64,000 nucleotides of DNA from Stieleria neptunia (GCF_007754155.1 NZ_CP037423.1:8428938-8492937); one strand, 5' to 3'. Positions 42,894 through 52,607 are shown, counted from the first letter of the stretch. Notes: generated from the sequence alone by a model not told the origin. A program made the numbers and translations.

Positions 42894-44060
42894 TCACGCC
42901 AGGCTTCGATAACCGGCGACCAGGATCTCGATCGCACGGTCGATCTGCTCGGACGTGTTGAATTTCCCGATTCCGAATCGGACGCTTCGCCGAGCTTCAC
43001 TTTCGCTCAACCCCAATCCCGTCAACACGTGACTGGGTTTGGCGTCGACGCTGCTGCAGGCCGACCCGCTGCTGAAGGCGACCTCGCTGCAGGCGGCCAT
43101 CCACGATTCGCCTTCGATCCCCGGCAACCGGCAGTTCAGATTGCCCTCCAGTCGCATCGACGATTCGAGCGTCGGTCCGTTCAGGCAGATGCCGTCGATG
43201 CCCTGCTGCAATCCGTCCCAAAGTCGCAGCTGCAATTCACCGACCCGCCGGGCGACCTGGGATGATTCCGCGACGGCCAAGTCGAGCGCGGTGGCCAGCG
43301 CGATCACGTTGGCCGGAGCCATCGTCCCGCTGCGCAGGTTTCGTTGTTGGCCTCCGCCGACGATCATCGGCTTCAATCGCACTCGGCGTCTGGGAACCCC
43401 ACCGGCCGTCGTCAACAGGCCGACACCCTTGGGGCCATAGAACTTGTGCGCCGACGCGCTGATCAAATCCACATCGACGCGTTGTAAATCAACCGCGATT
43501 CGTCCGACCGCTTGGGTCGCATCGCTGTGGACGAGCGCGCCGGCCTGGTGGGCGAGCGCGGCGATCTGCGACATCGGTTGGATCACGCCGATTTCGTTGT
43601 TCGCCCAATGCACCGAAACCAGTGCGGTGTCGTCGTCGACCGCCGCAGCCAATGGTTCCAGATCGATCTGTCCGGCGAGTGGGTGATCCTGCGGATGCAC
43701 CGGAACACGCGTGACCCGAAACCCATCCTTTTCCAGCCTGGCGACGACATCCAAAACGGCGGGATGCTCGATCGTGCTCGTCACGACATGACGCCTTCGC
43801 TGGCGCGGGTGGCGGCAAACTCCGTCGATCGCCAAGTTATTGCTCTCGGTCGCCCCGCTGGTGATCAACACGGCGTCGGCCGCGACCGCGAGCTGCGAAG
43901 CGACGCTCGCCAACGCGGCATCCATCGCCGATTTTGCCTGACGTCCCATTTCGTGCGAGGTGCTGTGGGGGTTGCCAAAGTGCTCGACCAGCCACGGCAT
44001 CATCTGTTGGGCGACGCGTGGATCACAGGGCGTCGTCGCGTGATTGTCCAAATAAATCAT
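42894..44060 (-). CDS. Cysteine desulfurase, IscS/NifS type
   Basis: ATG at 44060 gives 388 residues; an upstream frame runs into family B repeat DNA and is rejected. The class V aminotransferase plan is complete: MIYLDNHATTPCDPRV, TSGATESNNLAI, the PLP lysine in SASAHKFYGPKG and the catalytic cysteine in SSGSACSSVDAKPSHVL. It removes sulfur from cysteine for iron-sulfur clusters, thiamine, molybdopterin or tRNA thiolation. No Fe-S assembly scaffold lies next to it. A second class V enzyme at 61766-62947 is encoded beside moaD and moaE. Confidence 0.92.
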   Translation of the reverse strand: MIYLDNHATTPCDPRVAQQMMPWLVEHFGNPHSTSHEMGRQAKSAMDAALASVASQLAVAADAVLITSGATESNNLAIDGVCRHPRQRRRHVVTSTIEHPAVLDVVARLEKDGFRVTRVPVHPQDHPLAGQIDLEPLAAAVDDDTALVSVHWANNEIGVIQPMSQIAALAHQAGALVHSDATQAVGRIAVDLQRVDVDLISASAHKFYGPKGVGLLTTAGGVPRRRVRLKPMIVGGGQQRNLRSGTMAPANVIALATALDLAVAESSQVARRVGELQLRLWDGLQQGIDGICLNGPTLESSMRLEGNLNCRLPGIEGESWMAACSEVAFSSGSACSSVDAKPSHVLTGLGLSESEARRSVRFGIGKFNTSEQIDRAIEILVAGYRSLA

Positions 44061-44069
44061 CGCCCCTCC

Positions 44070-44165
44070 AAAGTGGCATAAGCTTCCAACCGTGGCGTAA
44101 GCTTCCAGCTTGCGATCCGTGGCGTAAGCTTCCAGCTTGCGAGGCAAGCTAGAAGCTTACCCCAC
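44070..44165. repeat. Family B repeat, copy 4
   Basis: AAGTGGCATAAGCTTCCAAC starts at 44071, followed by two more forward GTAAGCTTCCAGCTTGC copies and a closing inverted one (GCAAGCTAGAAGCTTACCCC). It separates the desulfurase start from the Nudix stop, whose TAA lies inside the last copy. Confidence 0.8.
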
Positions 44166-44777
44166 ATGTCCATACAGGGCGTCAAGCGCCAACTGACTCC
44201 ACGTCTCGAGTTGTTCATGCTGCTCGCGCAACGCGTCAATCGAGACAAATCCGCCCTCGGCCAAATCGACTTCGTTACTGGCGACTTGGGGTGAATCGAG
44301 CACAAACCGGTGCACCACGCCCAGGTGAACCTGTCCGACTTCGTTGGACGGATCGTAGATCAAACCTTCGCGGGTCTCGGTGTACTGGGCATCCAACTGA
44401 ATCTCTTCGGCCAGCTCGCGTTGCATGCCGGTGGCATAGGCGTCTTTGCCGTCGGCGGCGTCTTCGCGGCTGATGTGTCCACCGATCCCGATACTTCGTT
44501 TGGCGTGCAACCGTTCTTCGCCGCCACCGCCGCCGCGGGTGTAGGCAAACACATGGGGCCGGCCCGACGCGTCGGTCCATTCCAAGACGACGTAGGGGAT
44601 CAATTGTTTGAAACGGGGATCGACTTCCATCGCCGAACGTGGCCGATAGGACAGCAGGTCGCTTTGCAAGATCGGTCCGAGAAAGCGATCGATGTCGGAT
44701 TCAAATCCGTCGATCACACCGATCTCGTCGATGACCGATGCGGGAATGACCAGGACGTGTTCTTCGTGGGTTGACAT
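44157..44777 (-). CDS. Nudix-like hydrolase
   Basis: This 206-residue protein has a Nudix-like core: G99-x5-E105 near SIGIGGHISRED and a later R120-E-L-A-E124-E125 (GMQRELAEEIQL). The helix segment between them is seven residues longer than a normal Nudix box, so the family fit is moderate. Nudix enzymes cleave nucleoside diphosphate derivatives or isoprenoid pyrophosphates. The TAA stop is provided by family B repeat DNA. A 131-nt repeat copy lies in its 5' leader at 44807-44937. Confidence 0.7.
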   Translation of the reverse strand: MSTHEEHVLVIPASVIDEIGVIDGFESDIDRFLGPILQSDLLSYRPRSAMEVDPRFKQLIPYVVLEWTDASGRPHVFAYTRGGGGGEERLHAKRSIGIGGHISREDAADGKDAYATGMQRELAEEIQLDAQYTETREGLIYDPSNEVGQVHLGVVHRFVLDSPQVASNEVDLAEGGFVSIDALREQHEQLETWSQLALDALYGHVG

Positions 44778-44806
44778 GAATGCTCGGGCAGGGCGGGGAA
44801 CGATGC

Positions 44807-44937
44807 GAAACGCGACGAATCCTAATGATCTGGTCGATTGAGTGTGATGTGGTCAGCGGACCGTTGTACGACGTCCTTTCCAGGTCGTCGTCGGGAGTCC
44901 AACGGACGACGGCCCGGAAGGGCCATCGTACCCGGAA
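44807..44937 (-). repeat. 131-nt dispersed repeat, copy 2
   Basis: Minus-strand counterpart of the repeat at 1145-1275, upstream of the Nudix-like gene in the same orientation and 30 nt from its start codon. The hairpin GATGGCCC-TTCC-GGGCCGTC is preserved with one wobble pair. Confidence 0.6.
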
Positions 44938-45052
44938 ACGCGATCGCCTTAAGCTGGACGGTCCCTGAAGGCTAGACACCAACGGTCACCGCCCGCATTC
45001 TCGCGGCGTTCCCTGCCGATCCTAACATGCCCAACTCGATTGGTGTAGCGAG

Positions 45053-46471
45053 TCACCGGGTGGGAATCGCCAAGCACAACACGTGACGGTCGCCGCGGAC
45101 CAGCATTCGATTGCCGACGACCATCGGTGCCGCCCAGCAGGGGGTCCGAAGCGTGTCGCTGAAATCGTATTCGGCGACGATCTCCAGCTTGTCGGGATTG
45201 GGACGGACGATTTCCATCCGCCCGTATTCGTCCCACACGATCAAGTGCTCGCCGACGCGGGTGAGAGACGTTCGCATCCCCCGATCGTCGCTCCATTGCA
45301 GCTCGCCGCTGGCCAATTCGATACAACGAAAATCGCTGTCCGGATTGTTGCGTCCGCTGCAACCATACAAAAAACCGTCCACCAAGATCGGCGTCGACCA
45401 ATGGCAGCGCATCGCCTGGGCGCGACGATTTTTGGGCGGATCCAGCCAGAGCGTGGTCGGCTCCTCTGCTGATACCCTCAACAACCGGCTGCCGACCTGA
45501 TAACACTCGCTGATGAAGACCCGATCGCCGTCGACCACCGGCATCATCGCGTTGACACTTTCCAGCATGTCCGCACGATGCGGCACCGTCCACAACACCT
45601 TGCCGGCCGACGGGTCGACGGCCAACAACTGATTGCGGGCATACAGCAGCACGACCGTTTGATCGCCGATCTTCATCGTACGGGGGCTGCTGTAGCTGGC
45701 CAGGTCATCACCGCATTTCCAAACCTCGTCGCCGCTGGCCAAATCAAACGCGACCAGCGCCGATCCGTTGGGGATCACGCGATCGAGTCGTCCTGGGGCG
45801 ATCTGTTGGTCTTCCGGGGGACTGCCGCCGACCGGAACGATCACCATCGAATCCAACAGCAACGGCGAGGATCCGACGCCGAAGAAATTTTGGACCACGC
45901 CGTATTGTTTGTTGGTCGAGACACTCCATTTCAGCGTGCCGTCGGTGAGATCGCGACAGCACAATTCGCCGTCACATCCGAAGGTGACGATCGATTTGCC
46001 GTCGCTGGTCGGCGTCCCCCGCGGACCGGTTTCGTAACCGTACAGGTCTCGGTACTCCAGCGGACGCTCGACCGACCAGATCAAGCTGGCATCGTTTAAA
46101 TCAAACGCCCGCAACCGCTCCACCATCTGCCGCCCGCCGGACGGTTGGTCGCTGCGGACGGCGTCGGCGTGATAGTAACGTCCGTCGACGACGCACCCGA
46201 GCCCGTACCCATCGCCGACGGGCAGCCGCCAGGCAATCTCCGGCGGTCTGCTCCAGTCAAATGCGACGCCGGAAACTTCGGCGACACCGTCAAAGTTCTT
46301 CCCCAGCAAGCGTGGCCAATCCACATCGCCGAGTTCCATCAGGGGAATCGCCGCGGTTGCAACAGGCGTCTCACCGGTGGTGGATTTCGCCTGCGGCTGA
46401 TCGCATGACGCAAGGCTGCAAAAACAGAACAGCAACGGAATCGTGGCGAGGGTTCGGAAAGCGGATTTCAT
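45053..46471 (-). CDS. PQQ-type propeller lipoprotein
   Basis: This 472-residue protein has a lipobox (LLFCFCSLASC), then a linker and a propeller with repeated motifs ALVAFDLASGDEVWKCGDDL, LLAVDPSAGKVLWTVP and GCDGELCCRDLTDGTLKWS. It is exported and membrane-anchored. PQQ-type propeller proteins in this group serve in outer-membrane protein assembly (BamB), alcohol oxidation or as scaffolds; which applies here is unclear. The 131-nt repeat separates it from the Nudix-like gene. Confidence 0.85.
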   Translation of the reverse strand: MKSAFRTLATIPLLFCFCSLASCDQPQAKSTTGETPVATAAIPLMELGDVDWPRLLGKNFDGVAEVSGVAFDWSRPPEIAWRLPVGDGYGLGCVVDGRYYHADAVRSDQPSGGRQMVERLRAFDLNDASLIWSVERPLEYRDLYGYETGPRGTPTSDGKSIVTFGCDGELCCRDLTDGTLKWSVSTNKQYGVVQNFFGVGSSPLLLDSMVIVPVGGSPPEDQQIAPGRLDRVIPNGSALVAFDLASGDEVWKCGDDLASYSSPRTMKIGDQTVVLLYARNQLLAVDPSAGKVLWTVPHRADMLESVNAMMPVVDGDRVFISECYQVGSRLLRVSAEEPTTLWLDPPKNRRAQAMRCHWSTPILVDGFLYGCSGRNNPDSDFRCIELASGELQWSDDRGMRTSLTRVGEHLIVWDEYGRMEIVRPNPDKLEIVAEYDFSDTLRTPCWAAPMVVGNRMLVRGDRHVLCLAIPTR

Positions 46472-46541
46472 AGGATCGGTATCAATGGATGCGACGCGTC
46501 GGTAAAGCAGCAGTTTACCAAGATGTCCAGCGATGGTTTTG

Positions 46542-46578
46542 CAGTTTTAAAGTCACCCTCCTGGCAGGGAGGGTGACA
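46542..46578. repeat. Repeat shared with 17742-17880
   Basis: GCAGTTTTAAAGTCACCCTC followed by CTGGCAGGGAGGGTGAC repeats the elements seen in the spacer upstream of the DUF1501 gene. The arms GTCACCCTCC and GGAGGGTGAC pair. Confidence 0.6.
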
Positions 46579-46653
46579 TGAATCAGGGCATCCACGTTCC
46601 GATGGCACCGGGGTGCCCGGACGCCAGACCGATCGTGAGACGCACGCAACCGA

Positions 46654-47565
46654 TCAGCCCTCTGCCGCCAGCCTTTCGCCGCAGCGATAGCAGTAGACCG
46701 CTTCGCCAGGGTGTTCGACGGTCGCACAGCGGGGACAGGCCGTTTCGTCGTCGGGTTCGCTGGACTTTCTGGAGGTCAACTCGGCGGTGACAAACCCGCT
46801 GGGCACGATGATCAGACTGTAACCGAGCAGAATCAGTGTCGCGGAGATAAACTTACCGATCGTCGTTTTGGGCACGATGTCGCCATAGCCGACCGTCGTC
46901 ATCGTCACGATGGCCCAGTACATCGCTTGGGGAATGGAATCAAATTGGCTGGCGACGAATTCCGAATCGTCCAGCGGCGATTCTCCCCGTGTCATCCGCG
47001 GGATGACGTTTTCGACAAAATACATCAACGTGCCGCTGATGGTCACGGCGACCAAGACCACGATCAAGAACACGATGATCTTGTGCCGGGCTTTCCAAAT
47101 CGCTTGCGACAGTTCCTCGGCGTCGTCCATCATCCGCCACAGCTTCAGCACGCGGAACGCACGGAGCAGTCGAATGCTGCGGAGGATGACGAACGAATTC
47201 GCGTCGCTTTCGACGAAAAAGAACCCGACATAGGTCGGCAACACGCTGAGCAGATCGATCACGCCCCAGAAACTGACGGCGTACCGCAGCGGGTGTTTGG
47301 CACAGGCCAGCCGCGCGCCGTACTCGATCGTAAACAGGATCGTCAGAAACCATTCGAACCGGCCCAGAATCAACCAGTTCCGCTGGGCGACCGAGGGGAT
47401 CGTTTCGACCGCCACCAGTGTGACGCTCGTCAAAATGGCCAGCAATAGTCCGACGTCGAACGCCCAACCGGCGGGCGTGTCCGATTCAAAGATGACGTCG
47501 TGCATCAGCACGCGCCAGGGCGGCCCTTCGGGACGCTGTTCGGCTTTTGATCGACGTCGGCTCAT
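46654..47565 (-). CDS. Voltage-gated-type K+ channel with C-terminal zinc ribbon
   Basis: This 303-residue protein has six membrane helices with a charged S4 (RSIRLLRAFRVLKLWR) and the potassium filter TTVGYGD. After the last helix comes a short soluble tail with C-P-R-C ... C-Y-R-C, a zinc-ribbon pattern seldom found in channels. The channel would conduct K+ across the inner membrane in response to voltage; the ribbon may bind zinc or a partner. It lies three bases downstream of the lipoprotein gene 47569-48540 and is probably co-transcribed with it. Confidence 0.9.
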   Translation of the reverse strand: MSRRRSKAEQRPEGPPWRVLMHDVIFESDTPAGWAFDVGLLLAILTSVTLVAVETIPSVAQRNWLILGRFEWFLTILFTIEYGARLACAKHPLRYAVSFWGVIDLLSVLPTYVGFFFVESDANSFVILRSIRLLRAFRVLKLWRMMDDAEELSQAIWKARHKIIVFLIVVLVAVTISGTLMYFVENVIPRMTRGESPLDDSEFVASQFDSIPQAMYWAIVTMTTVGYGDIVPKTTIGKFISATLILLGYSLIIVPSGFVTAELTSRKSSEPDDETACPRCATVEHPGEAVYCYRCGERLAAEG

Positions 47566-47568
47566 CGG

Positions 47569-48540
47569 TTACCTGTCGCTTTCCGTGACGGGCGATTGGA
47601 TGCGACGCGGTGCGGTCACCGCCGCGCCGGCCGATCGCACCGGGTTGCTTCCCTGGCCCGACATCACCGCACTGGCCGGCATCACGTCGGGTGTTGGTGA
47701 AGCGAATGTCGGGGCCGTCGACGGGACATCGATGAACGGTGTGCTGCCGTCGCTGGTCGCACTTCGATACGTCGCCGCGATCGCGTTGACGCGGTCCTGC
47801 AACGATCCGCTGGGCAGCGTGGTCGTTGCATCCGGCGATGTGGAATGACGCCGAATCGTCGTGGTCACCAGACCGCTCGGACGCGTCGCATGCTGCGCGA
47901 TCGCATCTTGGTGTCCGCGGTACTGGGGCGACAGATAACTTTTTGCCACGCCGGCTTCGTGATGGGGCTTGCGACCGGGCAGAATCACCTTGGTCGGACT
48001 GCCTTGGACGATCTTGCCTTCGGTGGTTTGGAAGGTGGGAACCAGTGAAATTCGCTTTTCTTCGCCGCCGGCGGCGTCCCAGGGAATCCAGATGCTATAG
48101 CTGGCCCCGAAATCACTTTGGCTAAAATGCTTGGTGAATTGTTCCGGCGTGAATTTAAACGGCTTGACTTGCGAATCGTTGCCGTCGGTCCCGATTTCGA
48201 AACCGTGCACCGTCAGCGTCCCCTCGACCGGAACCGCTTTCGTCTTTTCATCAAAGAAGAACAAACGTCCGCCGAAACCACGCGTCGGCGTCTTGCCGGT
48301 TTGGACCAGCACATCGGGCGACCAGGTCGTCGCCATCTTGACCGGACCGGGATAAGGAGTCGGCGGCTCGTCCTCGCTCTTGGACCAGGGAGCCTTTTTC
48401 ATCCACTGAGGCGTTTCGAAAAAGTTGGCGAGTTTTGAATCGCCCCGAGTCGCCGGGCTGGTGCATCCGCCGGCGACGAGCGACCCGGCAGCGAGAACGG
48501 CGACGGCCAATGCTTTGGTGCTGCGTGCTGTGTGTGACAT
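47569..48540 (-). CDS. Lipoprotein of unknown function, beside the K+ channel
   Basis: This 323-residue protein has a lipobox (VLAAGSLVAGGCTS). The central part (RGFGGRLFFFDEKTKAVPVE, VHGFEIGTDGND) forms a beta-rich domain that I do not recognise, and the C-terminal 100 residues are Pro/Ser/Thr-rich and probably disordered. Its stop is three bases before the channel's start, so it and the channel are likely one unit. It could be an envelope sensor or partner. Confidence 0.7.
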   Translation of the reverse strand: MSHTARSTKALAVAVLAAGSLVAGGCTSPATRGDSKLANFFETPQWMKKAPWSKSEDEPPTPYPGPVKMATTWSPDVLVQTGKTPTRGFGGRLFFFDEKTKAVPVEGTLTVHGFEIGTDGNDSQVKPFKFTPEQFTKHFSQSDFGASYSIWIPWDAAGGEEKRISLVPTFQTTEGKIVQGSPTKVILPGRKPHHEAGVAKSYLSPQYRGHQDAIAQHATRPSGLVTTTIRRHSTSPDATTTLPSGSLQDRVNAIAATYRSATSDGSTPFIDVPSTAPTFASPTPDVMPASAVMSGQGSNPVRSAGAAVTAPRRIQSPVTESDR

Positions 48541-48596
48541 ATCGATTCAGATCGTTCGTGAAGGATCGGGTGGTAATGGTGTTGTGGGTCCAAGCA

Positions 48597-48653
48597 GTGG
48601 GAGAGGCTTCCGACCTGACAGGTCAGGTTCGACAGGCTGGAAGCCTCTCCCAC
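48597..48653. repeat. Family A palindrome, full copy with altered centre
   Basis: GTGGGAGAGGCTTCC and GACAGGCTGGAAGCCTCTCC, in the spacer between the secretin and lipoprotein genes. The centre holds an extra GACCTGACAGGTC segment. Confidence 0.75.
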
Positions 48654-48677
48654 TCTTTTTCCGCTGATTGATATCGC

Positions 48678-51600
48678 TTACTGCCGGGCTTGGTTGACCC
48701 AACCGGCCGGTAGCGTCTGATCGGCTTCACTTCCGATCATGCCTGCCGGCATTTGGAACGAAGACTGGTTCACATCGGGCCGCGGTGCGGGCAGTGAATT
48801 GCTGCGGTCGGCCGGTGCCAGATTCCCTGCATCGAAACTCGGATTCAAAATCGACTCGCCGGCCGGCTGACCGACAACAGGCTTTTTCTGGTCGGTGATC
48901 ACGCCCGGGGGCAGTTCGCTGACGACGACTTCTCCGTCGATCGTCGGGTGCACGTCGGGGTAGATCGTCGGGCCGATGGCCGGTCCCCACAATCCGTAGC
49001 CGCCGCTCAAGCCGACGTCACCGTGAGCTTCCACCACGTCGGCCAAGCACCAACTCATTCGACTCGATTCGGTTTGCTTGATGTACTCCAAGTCCTGTTC
49101 GCCGGTGACCAGCATCGGTGTCAACACGATCAAGGTCTCACGACGTTCCTCGGCCTCAAAGTCGTACTTGAACAGATTGCCCAACAGCGGAATGTTCGAC
49201 AGGTAGGGAAGACGGCGACTTCTGTTGGCGCGAAGCTTCTGAATCAGTCCACCCATGATCACGGTTTGGCCGCTCATCGTCGACAGTGTGACTTGGGCCG
49301 TGGTGTCAACAATGTCGTCAATCACAACGGTTCCTCCGTCGCCATCAGGCACGGTCGTTCCGTTGGCGGTATCGCGGTCAGACCGTGTGATGTTGACTTC
49401 CATCAGAATCGTTCCGTCGCTTCCGACACGCGGGCGAATGTTCAAGATCAAACCGACGGTGATGTCTTCGATGTTTTGCGTCACCGTGTTGTTGGTCACC
49501 GTGCTGCCACGGAACCGTGCGATCTGTCGACCGACATTGATCAGCGACTCTGTATTGTCGGCCGTCATCAGTTGCGGCCGGCTGAGAATCTGTGCCCGAC
49601 CGGCGTCTTGCAAGGTGCGGAACAGCAGACTGACCGACTCGCTGGCTGCGTTAAGCACGAATCCACCGTAGCCGATGGCCGGGTTGCTTTGGCCGAGTCC
49701 GAATGTGGACACGGTACTGGCGGCGAGACTACTCTGGTTCAAATCGTTGATGTTCGGCACGCCTGCATCGTTGAAGTTAAAACCAGGCGTTCCGGCCGCC
49801 GCGCTGCCGGGAACATCCGAAACAGCTTGACCGCGGCTGAAGGCCAGCGAGTCCTGCAAACCGAGTTCGGTGCCGATCTCAAACGCATCTTCCAAAGTGA
49901 CCTCGGCTAGCAACACCTTGATCAACACCATCGGGCGTCGACGGTCCAGCCGCTCGATCAGCAATCGAACTTCTTCGTACAGTCGCGGCGAGACGCTCAA
50001 CAGGATGCTGTTGAAGTTCTCTTCGGCGATCGCCACGATGTCGCGATCGAGAAGATCGTAGGGGCCCAGGCCTTGCTGGTATTGCTGGATCGTGGTTTGC
50101 GATTGCTGACGTTCGTTGACGTAGTTGGTGATCGCCGCGGCGACCAACGTCGCTTCGTTGTTCTTCAGCCAAATCACTTCGGTGATCCGTTCGGCGAACC
50201 CTTCGCTATCGAGTCGCAGCAAGATGCTTTCGACGACTTCCAGGTCCGACGACGATCCGCTGGCCACGATGCTGTTGGTGCGGATGTCGGTCGAGAAACG
50301 CAGCGGCACGAGCGAACTGTCCGATGATGCGGTGGCCGATGGCAATCCGGCGGCGTTGGCGCCACCGACACTGGTTCCGCTGGTGGCCGCGTCCGATCCA
50401 AACAGGGTCTCCAGCGAGGCGGCCAACTGAGCCGCGTCACCGTTTTCGATCGTGAACACTTTCACCAGCGAATCGATGCCGGGGGCTTTGTCCAATTGAC
50501 GGATCAGTTCGGCGATCAACGGCATGCTCGACGAAGGGGCACGAACGACGATCGAGTTGGAATTCGTTTCCGCCGTGATCGTCGCTCCGGCCAAGATGCC
50601 GGATTCCACCATCCGTCGCTCGTCGCTGTCGACCGTCAAGATCGAAAGCGAGGTCGACGGTGCGGTGGCATCGCCCGCGGTGGCGACTTCACCGGCCGCG
50701 AAGGCGTCTTGCAACGTGGTGGCCAAGTCTTCGGCAACGGCGTTGTTGAGCGGGAAGACTCGCAGTTCACTGGTCGCCGGAGTCTTTTCGACGTCCAGCT
50801 CGTTGATCAGCCGAGTCACCTCGGTCATGTCACGCGGCGCGGCACTAACAATCAGCGAGTTGGTGCGATAGTCGGCCGAAATCCGGACACGCGGTCCCAG
50901 ACCGTTGCGGACGTCTTCTTCGATCCCGGGCCGATTGCTAAAGAAGGTCAAAATGGCATCTTGAGCATCCACGGCCGAGGCGTTCTGAAGTCGGAACACA
51001 CGCAGCCGGCTGGCTTCTTCCACAGGCTGGTCGATCTTGTTGATCAGTTCTTCCAACGACGCAATCGCTTCGGCGCGACCGATCAACAACAACGCGTTGG
51101 GGCTGTCCAGCGAGGTGATGCTGACGTCGCCTTGGCGCGTCGACAGCACGTCGTCGTAGAGCTGTGTCAACAGCTCGGCGACCGCGTTAGCATCGGCGTG
51201 CTTGAGCGCGACGACCTTCGAATCGGGCTGGGTCAGTTCTGCCTTGGATTCGATCTCTTTGATCAATTCCATCACACGTTGAACGTCTCGGGTCGCACCC
51301 TTGACGATGATCTGGCCCAGTTCGGGAACGTATTCGATTTGCACATCGCCCAGCGGTCCAGCCCCTTCAGCGGCGGCATCACCGCCGGCGGGCAATCCGC
51401 CTTGGTCACCCGCACCCGGTGCACTGCCTTGATCGGCTTGCATCACCGCGTTGCGGAACACGCTGGGGTTGGGATTGGACATCCCGTCGCCGCGGAGGGC
51501 GCGGAGCAATCGCATGGTCCGTTGCACCGGTGCCATGTCGGCTTTTTGCAGCCGGTGCACTTGGGTGACGTCGTCGTAACGATTGGGAACTCGATCCAAA

Positions 51601-52331
51601 GCGCTGATCATTTTCTCCCAGCCGGGGATGGCGGGATCGGGTGCCCGGACGGTGACTTGGTTTTGCCGGCGGTCGACTTCGACCAGCGTCCCCTGCATCA
51701 GCGGCACGTTCATCTGGAACGTGACCTGGTTGCCGTTGTTGCGGGTCGTCATCGGAACATCTTGTCCGGCGGCCTGTTTCAAGTCGCGTTCGAATTCACG
51801 CCAGGAGATGTTCTGCAGTCGCACGCTGACGGGGCTGGCCGTCACCGAGGATGCCTGGCGCACCGCGCCGGCGACCAGCGTTTTGACTTGCGATGCGATC
51901 ACCGCCTGGGTGTTGGCCGGCGCCATGATCACCAATTGGCTGTTCGCCGGATCGGGCGAAATCGTGACGCCGGGCAAATCTTGATAGCGTAGACTGAGCG
52001 TCGTCGCGATCGCGTCGGCGTGGGCGGCCGGCACGGCCAGTTTACGCAGTTGCGGGGAATCGCCGATCGAAGTGGCTGGGGACGTCGCGGCAACCGTGCG
52101 AATCATCGAATTGGCAGCAGTGCCGGTCGTCCCCTGCACATACCGCTGGTAGGCTTCGGCGTCCATCGACGGCATTCGCGACGGCGCAGTGCCGGGGACG
52201 GCCTGAGACGGACGATACTGGGGCGTTTGGGCACATGCGGTCGAAACGGCAATCGCCGCGACCAGCTTTAGACTCAGAGCTCGTCTGAGACCGACGGCGA
52301 CGGGGGTGACAACGGTTTTCAAACGGTGCAC
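48678..52331 (-). CDS. Giant GspD-like secretin
   Basis: I prefer a GTG at 52331, with AAAGG about eight bases upstream (1217 residues); the open frame extends to 52430. A signal-like stretch is followed by a long series of repeated secretin N-type units, recognisable as VVALKHADANAVAELLTQLY, LRVFRLQNASAVDAQDAIL, LRVFPLNNAVAEDLATTLQ and VKVFTIENGDAAQLAASLE. The C-terminal ~300 residues carry the secretin domain (TVIMGGLIQKL, PYLSNIPLLGNLFKYDF, TLIVLTPMLV). Secretins form outer-membrane channels for type II secretion or pili. No other type II secretion gene is adjacent; the GspE-like gene is 31 kb away. Confidence 0.88.
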   Translation of the reverse strand: MHRLKTVVTPVAVGLRRALSLKLVAAIAVSTACAQTPQYRPSQAVPGTAPSRMPSMDAEAYQRYVQGTTGTAANSMIRTVAATSPATSIGDSPQLRKLAVPAAHADAIATTLSLRYQDLPGVTISPDPANSQLVIMAPANTQAVIASQVKTLVAGAVRQASSVTASPVSVRLQNISWREFERDLKQAAGQDVPMTTRNNGNQVTFQMNVPLMQGTLVEVDRRQNQVTVRAPDPAIPGWEKMISALDRVPNRYDDVTQVHRLQKADMAPVQRTMRLLRALRGDGMSNPNPSVFRNAVMQADQGSAPGAGDQGGLPAGGDAAAEGAGPLGDVQIEYVPELGQIIVKGATRDVQRVMELIKEIESKAELTQPDSKVVALKHADANAVAELLTQLYDDVLSTRQGDVSITSLDSPNALLLIGRAEAIASLEELINKIDQPVEEASRLRVFRLQNASAVDAQDAILTFFSNRPGIEEDVRNGLGPRVRISADYRTNSLIVSAAPRDMTEVTRLINELDVEKTPATSELRVFPLNNAVAEDLATTLQDAFAAGEVATAGDATAPSTSLSILTVDSDERRMVESGILAGATITAETNSNSIVVRAPSSSMPLIAELIRQLDKAPGIDSLVKVFTIENGDAAQLAASLETLFGSDAATSGTSVGGANAAGLPSATASSDSSLVPLRFSTDIRTNSIVASGSSSDLEVVESILLRLDSEGFAERITEVIWLKNNEATLVAAAITNYVNERQQSQTTIQQYQQGLGPYDLLDRDIVAIAEENFNSILLSVSPRLYEEVRLLIERLDRRRPMVLIKVLLAEVTLEDAFEIGTELGLQDSLAFSRGQAVSDVPGSAAAGTPGFNFNDAGVPNINDLNQSSLAASTVSTFGLGQSNPAIGYGGFVLNAASESVSLLFRTLQDAGRAQILSRPQLMTADNTESLINVGRQIARFRGSTVTNNTVTQNIEDITVGLILNIRPRVGSDGTILMEVNITRSDRDTANGTTVPDGDGGTVVIDDIVDTTAQVTLSTMSGQTVIMGGLIQKLRANRSRRLPYLSNIPLLGNLFKYDFEAEERRETLIVLTPMLVTGEQDLEYIKQTESSRMSWCLADVVEAHGDVGLSGGYGLWGPAIGPTIYPDVHPTIDGEVVVSELPPGVITDQKKPVVGQPAGESILNPSFDAGNLAPADRSNSLPAPRPDVNQSSFQMPAGMIGSEADQTLPAGWVNQARQ

Positions 52332-52607
52332 GGGCAACACCTTTAGGCGTACATAGGTCAACGGCAAACAGAACGGAACTCCAAGAGCGCTTCCTCCGCT
52401 CATCCCTGGTGATCGTCGCCCCCGTTGCATCCCCTACAGTCAAACTGACCGCGATACTGGCATCGAATCCGTCCATCAGGCATGATTGCCACAACAAGTA
52501 ACGACCCCAAAGTCTCGGCAAGCCTGGCAAGATATTCCGATTCGGAAAACTTCGCGTCCGGCATTCCCCCTCCCAAACGTCCAACTCAACTGAAAAATCC
52601 GGTCACG

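Noticed and set aside
44061..44147. N-terminal extension of the cysteine desulfurase
   Set aside because: It reads repeated KLEAYAT units from family B DNA, and the family start MIYLDNHATTP is internal.
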